Of a DNA stretch of 9,835 nucleotides, positions 4,908 to 9,835 are shown in pieces. Position 1 is the first letter of the stretch; every line of letters begins with the position of its first letter. The notes beneath the pieces are model-generated. The model worked only from the letters and a program-made list of their open reading frames with translations. It had not been told where the DNA came from and ran no database searches. Origin of the DNA: Streptosporangiaceae bacterium (GTDB taxonomy: Bacteria; Actinomycetota; Actinomycetes; Streptosporangiales; Streptosporangiaceae); the NCBI GenBank assembly GCA_030050125.1, contig JASIJN010000210.1:1-9835 (forward strand). Reading direction: 5' to 3'. The position numbers were made by a program, and so were the translations under genes.

Positions 4908-5543
4908 CCGAGGCCGAGGGAGCGGACCTTCATCGAGACCGCGCGGCGGGCGCAGATCATGGCGGCCGCCATCGACACCATCGCTGAGCTGGGCTACGGG
5001 CAGGCCTCCCTGGCCCGCATCGCCGAAACCGCCGGCACCAGCAAGGGCGTGATCCTTTACCACTTCGGCGGCAAGGACGACCTGATGAGGGAACTGGTCG
5101 CCGAGCTGACGGCCAAGGGCCGGGCCTACCTGGGGCCACGGCTCGAGGCCCAGCCGACGGGCACGAGCATGCTCCGCGCCTACATCGAGTCGAACCTGGC
5201 CTTCATCAGCGAGAACCGCAACCACGTGCTGGCCACCGTCGAGATCGCGCTGAACGGCCGCAGCACCGACGGCAGCGCGCTGTACGACATGTCCATCCGC
5301 GAGACCGGGGCGACCGCGCTCCAGGAACTGCTCGCCCACTTTCAGGGCACCGGCGAGTTCCGGGCCGACTTCGACCCTCTGGTCATGGCGCTGGCGATCC
5401 GCGCCACCCTCGACGCGGTGCCGGCCCGCATGGCCCGCGATCCCGGTCTCGACCTCGACCACTACGGCCGCGAACTGGCGGACGTGTTCCAGATCGCTAC
5501 CCGGCCCGGGGGGAGCCACCCCGGGACCACCGCCCACGAGTAA
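4878..5543 (+). CDS. TetR-family transcriptional regulator
   Basis: The 221-aa protein has the TetR N-terminal DNA-binding domain at about 22-70, with the helix-turn-helix ASLARIAETAGTSKGVILYHF (43-63) and the family-typical SKGVILYHFGGKDDL. The remainder (about 75-215) is a helical ligand-binding and dimerisation domain, too variable to predict an inducer. A basic, proline-containing arm precedes the domain (SKPIGQPRPRER), as in several actinobacterial TetR proteins. The ATG at 4878 fits a leaderless transcript from the promoter at 4842-4870. It is 14 nt upstream of the methyltransferase gene, so tetR leads a three-gene operon and probably represses it through the repeated heptamers around its own start. 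Confidence 0.9.
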   Translation: MRSESKPIGQPRPRERTFIETARRAQIMAAAIDTIAELGYGQASLARIAETAGTSKGVILYHFGGKDDLMRELVAELTAKGRAYLGPRLEAQPTGTSMLRAYIESNLAFISENRNHVLATVEIALNGRSTDGSALYDMSIRETGATALQELLAHFQGTGEFRADFDPLVMALAIRATLDAVPARMARDPGLDLDHYGRELADVFQIATRPGGSHPGTTAHE

Positions 5544-5557
5544 TCAGCGGAGGAGAC

Positions 5558-6145
5558 ATGAAACCTTACTTCGAAACCAGCCACCTCGCCGGCCTGCTGC
5601 TCCTGATGGTCACGTTGGCCTGGGGCTCGATGGAACTCGCCAAGACCAACAACAGGCGAGAGGGCGCGACCAGGGTTGGCGGCGGCGGCCGGACGTTCGC
5701 CGCTTACCCGGTCATGATCGTCGCGGTCGGGACGCTCTACCTGGCCCCGCGCATCGTGCCCGCCGCCGCCATCCGCCCGGCCGCCGCCGCCTTCGCCGCC
5801 GGGATGGCGATCCTGCTGAGCGGCCTGGTGCTGCGAGGGTGGTCCATCAAGACGCTCGGTGACTACTTCACCGGCACGGTCATGGTCAGCTCGGACCAGC
5901 CGGTGATAACGGCCGGGCCCTACCGGGTGCTGCGCCATCCCAGCTACACCGGGTACCTGCTGGCCAACGCCGGGGTGGGCCTGGCTTCGGCGAACTGGGC
6001 GGGCCTGGCCGCGATGCTGCTGCTCCCGCTGCCGTTCTTCCTGTGGCGTATCCGTGCCGAGGAGAACGCGCTGCTGGCCACGCTCGGCGACAGCTATCGC
6101 GCCTACGCGGCGCATCACAAGCGCCTGGTCCCGCTGGTCTGGTGA
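5558..6145 (+). CDS. ICMT-like integral membrane methyltransferase
   Basis: The 195-aa membrane protein has hydrophobic segments at about 8-27, 48-66, 75-94 and 130-164. The C-terminal half carries the isoprenylcysteine carboxyl methyltransferase/PEMT-like SAM signature: GPYRVLRHPSYTGYLL (120-135) and RIRAEENALLATLGDSYRAYAAHHKRLVP (164-192). These enzymes methylate lipophilic substrates at the membrane with SAM. Bacteria generally lack prenylated CaaX proteins, so the substrate here is unknown; a small lipid, a prenylated or fatty compound, or a sulfur/oxygen nucleophile are all possible. GGAGG ends 4 nt before the ATG. It is co-transcribed with tetR (14-nt gap) and very likely with the SDR gene (53-nt gap). 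Confidence 0.87.
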   Translation: MKPYFETSHLAGLLLLMVTLAWGSMELAKTNNRREGATRVGGGGRTFAAYPVMIVAVGTLYLAPRIVPAAAIRPAAAAFAAGMAILLSGLVLRGWSIKTLGDYFTGTVMVSSDQPVITAGPYRVLRHPSYTGYLLANAGVGLASANWAGLAAMLLLPLPFFLWRIRAEENALLATLGDSYRAYAAHHKRLVPLVW

Positions 6146-6198
6146 CCGGAGCAGGACAGGGGACGGCGCGGGATCACCAGCACCGACAGGAGACGGCA

Positions 6199-7050
6199 AT
6201 GGCGGATTCAGTCACGCAAATGGTGGCCATCGTGACCGGCGGTGGCTCGGGGATCGGCGAGGCCTTGTGCCACGAGCTGGTGCGACGCGGCACGCGGGTG
6301 GTCGTCGCCGACATCAACGCAGCGGACGCCGGGCGGGTGACGGCGGCCATCACGCGCGGCGGCGGGCAGGCCGAGGCCCGCACCGTCGACGTGGCCAGGG
6401 AGCAGGACGTCAGGCGGCTGGTCGAAGACACCGCCGCCGCCCGCGGCCGCCTGGACTACCTGTTCAACAACGCGGGCATCGCGATCGGGGGTGACGCCCG
6501 CGACCTGACCCTGGATCACTGGCACCGGGTCCTGGGCGTGGATCTTTACGGCGTCCTGCACGGCATGAGCGCCGCGTACCCGATCATGGCCAGCCAGGGG
6601 TTCGGCCACATCGTGAACACCTCATCCGCCGCCGCGTTCTTCGGCGCCTCGGGCAACGCCCCGTACTGCACCGCCAAGCATGCCGTGCTGGGACTGTCCC
6701 TGTCGCTGCGCGCGGAGGGCGCCGACCTGGGGGTGAAGGTCAGCTGCGTCTGCCCCGGGTTCGTGCGCACCAACATCTTCGAGAACGCCCGCGCCGTGGG
6801 CGTGACCCTGCCCGACGGCGTGCCCCGGGAGCGGCTCGCAGGCGCGCCGGCCAGGATGATGGCGGCGTCACGCGCGGCGCAGGTAATCCTGGACGGCGTG
6901 GCTCGCAACAAGGCGCTGATCGTCTTTCCCGCCAGCATGCGCTGGGCGATTCGCGCTGGACAGCTCTTCCCAGGCCTCAGCGAGCGGGTCCTGGTGCGGC
7001 ACATGCGGCAGCTGCGGGAATACCGGACAGCCGCGGCCGTGGCCATTTGA
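6199..7050 (+). CDS. Short-chain dehydrogenase/reductase
   Basis: The 283-aa classical SDR has the cofactor loop TGGGSGIG (13-20), an acidic residue at the end of strand 2 (D38 in VVVADIN, favouring NAD(H) over NADP(H)), NNAG (90-93) and the catalytic S143, Y156 and K160 (YCTAK). The catalytic asparagine position of helix 4 appears to be D115 (VLGVDLYG). The C-terminal 50 residues are rich in basic and aromatic residues (FPASMRWAIRAGQLFPGL...), resembling SDRs that act on lipids or hydrophobic alcohols. The start is ATG 6199, preceded by AGGAGA at about 6 nt; the frame is open further upstream, but that part overlaps the methyltransferase gene. Its substrate is unknown. The neighbour suggests oxidation/reduction of the same hydrophobic compound that is methylated. 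Confidence 0.92.
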   Translation: MADSVTQMVAIVTGGGSGIGEALCHELVRRGTRVVVADINAADAGRVTAAITRGGGQAEARTVDVAREQDVRRLVEDTAAARGRLDYLFNNAGIAIGGDARDLTLDHWHRVLGVDLYGVLHGMSAAYPIMASQGFGHIVNTSSAAAFFGASGNAPYCTAKHAVLGLSLSLRAEGADLGVKVSCVCPGFVRTNIFENARAVGVTLPDGVPRERLAGAPARMMAASRAAQVILDGVARNKALIVFPASMRWAIRAGQLFPGLSERVLVRHMRQLREYRTAAAVAI

Positions 7051-7079
7051 CCTCGCCGCGCCCTCGGTCGCAGACGCGG

Positions 7080-7108
7080 TTGCGCGGCGGCATGGCCGCC
7101 CGGACAAT
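7080..7108 (+). promoter_or_regulatory. Candidate promoter of the mocR-like gene
   Basis: TTGCGC (7080-7085), a 17-nt spacer and GACAAT (7103-7108) form a moderate -35/-10 pair. The predicted start is at about 7115-7116, on the ATG chosen for the MocR-like gene, again suggesting a leaderless mRNA. CCAAT at 7113-7117 and 7126-7130, 13 bp apart, could be regulator contacts. Confidence 0.35.
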
Positions 7109-7115
7109 GGAGCCA

Positions 7116-8621
7116 ATGTCTGGGTCCAATCGGCGCACCTTTGGCCTGACGCTGCCGGTCGAGCTGCGTAACGCCCTGGATGGATGGCGGCGTGGCGCCG
7201 GGCCGCTGCACCAGCGGCTGGCTGCGGCGCTCGCCGACGCGGCGGAACGAGGGGAACTGCTTCCCGGCACCAGGCTCCCGCCCGAGCGCGACCTCGCGGT
7301 CCACCTCGGCCTGGCGAGGACGACCGTCTCGGCGGCCTACGGGCAGCTCGAGCTGCGAGGCCTGGTCGCCCGCCGGCAGGGCAGGGGCACGCACGTGACC
7401 GGCGCCGAGGGCGCGGCGGACGTGGCGCGGGCGGCCGAGCTGGCCACGTCGCTGCAGCGTAACGTGCTGTTCCGCCGGCTCGGCGAGGACCCGGCGGACG
7501 CGGTCGACCTGCTCGGGAGCTGCGAGGCGCCCGGTCCGGCGGTCCGCGACGCCCTGGCCCGCGCCGGGGCCGCGGTCAATGTCGGGGACCTGGCGGACGG
7601 GCATGGCTACCTGCCGCTCGGCTACCTGCCGCTGCGCCGCGCCGTCGCGGGCCGCCTGACGGCACGGGGGCTGGTGACCGACGAGGAGGAGATCCTGATC
7701 ACGGCCGGGGCCCAGCAGGCGCTGAGCCTGCTGGGCGGCTACTATGCCGCCCCTGGCGCGGTGATCGTGGTCGAGGACCCGACGTTCCCTGGCGCGATCG
7801 ACGCGTTCCGGACCGCGGGCGCCAGGATCTTGACCGTGCCGGTCGGCCAGGCGGGCGCCGATGCCGGGTTGCTGGCCGCGACGATGTCCCAGAGCCAGGC
7901 GCGGGCCGTGTACCTGATGCCGACGTTCCATAATCCGACCGGCTGTGTGGTTCCGGCCCAGGCCAGGCGCGAACTCGCCCGGCTGTGCCAGATCAGCGGG
8001 ATCCCGTTCATCGAGGACAACACCCTGGCCGAGCTCGCGCTGGGCAACGAGCCGCCTCTTCCGCTGGCGGGCTATGCGCGCGACGCGCCGATCGTCTCGA
8101 TCGGGTCGCTGAGCAAGGTGTTCTGGGCCGGGCTGCGCGTGGGCTGGATTCGCGCCCCTCGGCCGGTCATCGCCCAGCTCGGCAGGCTCAAGGCCGTCAC
8201 CGACCTGGGCACGTCGCTGGTCAGCCAGGCGATCGCGGTCAACCTGCTGGCCGACGCCGACCGCATCCGCGACCTGCGCCGCCGCGAGCTTGCCGAGCGC
8301 CTCGCGCTGCTGCAGGACCTGCTCGGCCGGCACCTGCCCGGCTGGACCTGGCGCCCGCCAGACGGCGGCCTGTGCGTCTGGGCCAGGCTGCCGGACGGCA
8401 GCGCAACCGACCTGGCCCAGATCGCGGGCCGGCACGGCGTGCTGATAGCTCCTGGCCCGGTCATGTCCCCCACCGGCCGGTTCGACGACCACGTCCGGCT
8501 GCCGTTCGACCATCGGCTGGCCACGCTCGAGCAGGGCATCGGCCGTCTCAGCCGCGCGTGGCAGGCCTACCGGGGCGTGCTCGACGCGCATGGCACGCGG
8601 CGGATCGACGTCATCGTCTGA
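7116..8621 (+). CDS. MocR-type regulator (GntR-aminotransferase fusion)
   Basis: The 501-aa fusion has a GntR winged-helix domain (about 30-94, with LPPERDLAVHLGLARTTVSAAYGQLELRGLV), a linker, and a fold-type I aminotransferase-like domain (about 125-490). PLP-site residues are visible: N273 in HNPTG, D301 in IEDN, the Schiff-base lysine K334 in SIGSLSKVFWAGLRVGW, and R461 in HVRLPF for the substrate carboxylate. MocR proteins use bound PLP or its amino-acid adduct as an effector rather than for transamination. The SLSKVFWAGLRVGWIRAP style resembles the YczR-like branch more than PdxR/GabR, whose motif is usually GTFSK. Starts at TTG 7047 (overlapping the SDR stop), ATG 7092 and ATG 7107 are also open; ATG 7116 is chosen because it fits a leaderless promoter and the usual N-terminus. 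The next gene is a GNAT 44 nt downstream. Confidence 0.9.
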   Translation: MSGSNRRTFGLTLPVELRNALDGWRRGAGPLHQRLAAALADAAERGELLPGTRLPPERDLAVHLGLARTTVSAAYGQLELRGLVARRQGRGTHVTGAEGAADVARAAELATSLQRNVLFRRLGEDPADAVDLLGSCEAPGPAVRDALARAGAAVNVGDLADGHGYLPLGYLPLRRAVAGRLTARGLVTDEEEILITAGAQQALSLLGGYYAAPGAVIVVEDPTFPGAIDAFRTAGARILTVPVGQAGADAGLLAATMSQSQARAVYLMPTFHNPTGCVVPAQARRELARLCQISGIPFIEDNTLAELALGNEPPLPLAGYARDAPIVSIGSLSKVFWAGLRVGWIRAPRPVIAQLGRLKAVTDLGTSLVSQAIAVNLLADADRIRDLRRRELAERLALLQDLLGRHLPGWTWRPPDGGLCVWARLPDGSATDLAQIAGRHGVLIAPGPVMSPTGRFDDHVRLPFDHRLATLEQGIGRLSRAWQAYRGVLDAHGTRRIDVIV

Positions 8622-8644
8622 CGGCGGACCGGCGGACCGTCCAG

Positions 8645-8674
8645 GCCAATCCCGAGTTGATTGGCATGCGCCAA
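8645..8674 (+). promoter_or_regulatory. Overlapping inverted repeats at the GNAT start
   Basis: GCCAAT (8645-8650) and ATTGGC (8660-8665) form a perfect 6-bp inverted repeat with a 9-nt spacer ending right before the ATG at 8666. The same TTGGC (8661-8665) can instead pair with GCCAA (8670-8674), which puts the AUG in a 4-nt loop. The element could be an operator for the adjacent MocR protein or a small RNA switch at the start codon. No clear ribosome site is present. Confidence 0.35.
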
Positions 8675-9520
8675 ACGCGCGAAAGTGCGATCGTGAGCAG
8701 CGAGCGCCTCGTCATCCGCCCGGCCACCGTCGACGACATCAGCCAGATGAGCGGCGTCCTCGAGCGTGCCGGGCTCAGCTCGTCCAGGCCGGAGATTCTC
8801 GAGTTCAACCTGACCAGCTCCGCGGCCCAGATGTTCGCGGCCTGCCGGAACGGCCGGGTGGCCGGCGTCGCCGGATGCGTCCGCTTCGGGCGTACCGGGT
8901 GGCTCGGCAACGTCGCGGTCGACGATGACTTCCGCGGCCAGGGACTCGGAACGGCGATCAGCCAGACGGCCGTCGACTGCCTGCACCAGGCCGGGGTGGA
9001 AACGGTGCTGCTCACCGCCACCGAACTGGGCAAACCGATCTACGAACGGATGGGTTTCGCCGACGAGGGCGTCTCCTACGGCCTCTGGGAACGGCGACGG
9101 CGGCCGGTCCCTGGCCGCGATCGGCCGGCCGCGGTCAAGCCCGGCCAGATCGACCAGGCCATAAGGCAGGACGCCGACGCCACCGGCGAGGACCGGGCCA
9201 GCTACCTGGCGCCTTTCGCCGGCCGGGCCTTCGTGCCGGCCGGGCCCGGCCAGGCAGGGTACCGGGTCGCGCTGCCGTGGGGCGGCGGGCCGGTCATCGC
9301 GGCCGACGCCGCGTCCGCACGGCCGCTGATCGTCGACATGATCCGGGCCAGCCCGAGGTCGCGGCTCGCGTTTCCCGAGCCGAACGCGCAAGGCGCGGCT
9401 CTTGCGGCGTCGCTCGGATTCCAGCTGGCCCGGCGCGTCCGCCGGATGCGGCTCGGCCCGTCCGTCCCTGGCTACCGCCCGGGAGCGATCTACAACGTCT
9501 TCAGCCTCGCGGCCGGGTAA
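8666..9520 (+). CDS. Tandem GNAT N-acetyltransferase
   Basis: The 284-aa protein has an N-terminal GNAT domain (about 14-142) with the acetyl-CoA loop R90-G-Q-G-L-G95 and the late YERMGF (126-131). A C-terminal part (about 195-284) resembles the second, degenerate GNAT half (Acetyltransf_18 type): GPVIAADAASARPLIVDMIRAS, PNAQGAALAASLGF and the ending RRMRLGPSVPGYRPGAIYNVFSLAAG. The second half has no acetyl-CoA loop and probably shapes the substrate pocket. The acceptor is unknown; amines or amino acids are usual for the superfamily. The ATG at 8666 is used; a GTG at 8693 would drop nine residues and leave the domain intact, and neither has a strong ribosome site. It follows the MocR-like gene by 44 nt and is probably its target or operon partner. 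Confidence 0.87.
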   Translation: MRQTRESAIVSSERLVIRPATVDDISQMSGVLERAGLSSSRPEILEFNLTSSAAQMFAACRNGRVAGVAGCVRFGRTGWLGNVAVDDDFRGQGLGTAISQTAVDCLHQAGVETVLLTATELGKPIYERMGFADEGVSYGLWERRRRPVPGRDRPAAVKPGQIDQAIRQDADATGEDRASYLAPFAGRAFVPAGPGQAGYRVALPWGGGPVIAADAASARPLIVDMIRASPRSRLAFPEPNAQGAALAASLGFQLARRVRRMRLGPSVPGYRPGAIYNVFSLAAG

Positions 9521-9574
9521 CGGTCGCAGCCCAGTCGTTCCCCCACAGCAGCTCACCAGCAAGCGGAGGTTCCC

Positions 9575-9835
9575 ATGGCAGTCCCGTACTCCGAGCAGGC
9601 CGCCGACGTCCCCGCGGCTCCCGGCAGGCAGCCGACCGAGACCGGTACCAGCCGGGTCAAGCGTGGCATGGCTGACATGCTGAAGGGCGGGGTGATCATG
9701 GACGTGGTCACCCCGGACCAGGCCAAGATCGCCGAGGATGCCGGGGCGGTGGCGGTGATGGCGCTGGAGCGGGTGCCGGCCGACATCCGGGCCCAGGGCG
9801 GGGTGGCCCGGATGAGCGACCCGGACATGATCGAC
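9575..9835 (+). CDS. pdxS: PLP synthase lyase subunit, 5' part only
   Basis: The first 87 codons of PdxS are present; the gene runs past the right edge (full proteins are about 300 aa). PdxS builds pyridoxal 5'-phosphate from ribose 5-phosphate, glyceraldehyde 3-phosphate and ammonia delivered by the glutaminase PdxT. The segment [60 protein letters not shown] (27-86) is nearly diagnostic and contains the active-site aspartate D43 (I-M-D-V-V). The catalytic lysines lie beyond the window. The first 26 residues are a variable extension. The start is ATG 9575, with GGAGG 5 nt upstream. It lies 54 nt after the GNAT stop and could be read through from it; I see no clear promoter in the gap. pdxT is expected downstream. 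Confidence 0.95.
   Translation, partial: MAVPYSEQAADVPAAPGRQPTETGTSRVKRGMADMLKGGVIMDVVTPDQAKIAEDAGAVAVMALERVPADIRAQGGVARMSDPDMID

Noticed and set aside
6546..8591. A 681-codon open frame on the minus strand opposite the SDR and MocR-like genes
   Set aside because: Its translation is low-complexity (Arg, Gln, Gly, Pro, Ala rich), has no recognisable domain, and both plus-strand genes beneath it have clear families. Long antisense frames are expected in high-GC DNA.
8623..8638. Tandem repeat GGCGGACC x2
   Set aside because: Only two 8-bp units just behind the MocR-like stop codon; compatible with chance in GC-rich DNA.
7985..8665. N-terminal extension of the GNAT frame by about 227 codons
   Set aside because: It overlaps the 3' half of the MocR-like gene in another frame and its translation is Arg/Ala/Pro-rich. 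The GNAT domain starts only after 8666.

Overview
The window looks like chromosomal DNA of a high-GC actinomycete (Actinomycetota). Third codon positions are almost all G or C, GTG starts are used, several genes appear to be leaderless, and the arsenic-resistance, AlkZ-like (HTH_42), MocR and tandem-GNAT proteins are all of actinobacterial type. I cannot name the genus. No rRNA, tRNA, CRISPR array, transposase or integrase was seen. The window holds ten complete genes and one gene cut by the right edge.

Region 1 (about 1-2473) is an arsenic-detoxification locus. A minus-strand operon arsM - aquaporin (AqpS type) - arsC is divergent from arsR on the plus strand. The regulator and the operon share a 16-bp imperfect palindrome lying across both predicted -35 boxes. 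arsC makes As(III) from As(V), arsM methylates As(III), and the channel can let As(III) leave. No ArsB or Acr3 pump is present, and a terminator-like hairpin follows arsC, so the operon seems complete without one.

Region 2 (2474-3690): 2474-2679 is non-coding and holds a 10-bp palindrome. It is followed by an uncharacterised two-span membrane protein (2680-3267). Then comes about 420 bp of non-coding, C-rich DNA with two long perfect hairpins (14-bp and 13-bp stems), a shorter GC-rich hairpin, a strong minus-strand G-quadruplex motif and an 18-bp near-palindrome over a candidate -10 box.

Region 3 (3691-4713) is a single AlkZ-like winged-helix protein whose presumed catalytic Q-x-Q motif reads Q-D-S.

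Region 4 (4784-7050) is a TetR-led operon: tetR, an integral-membrane isoprenylcysteine carboxyl methyltransferase-like protein, and a short-chain dehydrogenase. Four copies of the heptamer CTGACCG/CGGTCAG surround the tetR promoter and start, suggesting autoregulation of an uncharacterised lipid or prenyl tailoring pathway.

Region 5 (7092-9835) has a MocR-type regulator (GntR DNA-binding domain fused to an aminotransferase-like domain), a tandem GNAT acetyltransferase, and the first 87 codons of pdxS (PLP synthase), all on the plus strand. CCAAT/ATTGG elements occur at the MocR start and just before the GNAT start, which hints that MocR controls the GNAT gene.

The gene families are mostly recognisable. 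The least explained parts are the membrane protein at 2680, the structured gap at 3268-3690, the Q-D-S AlkZ-like protein and the TetR/methyltransferase/SDR operon.
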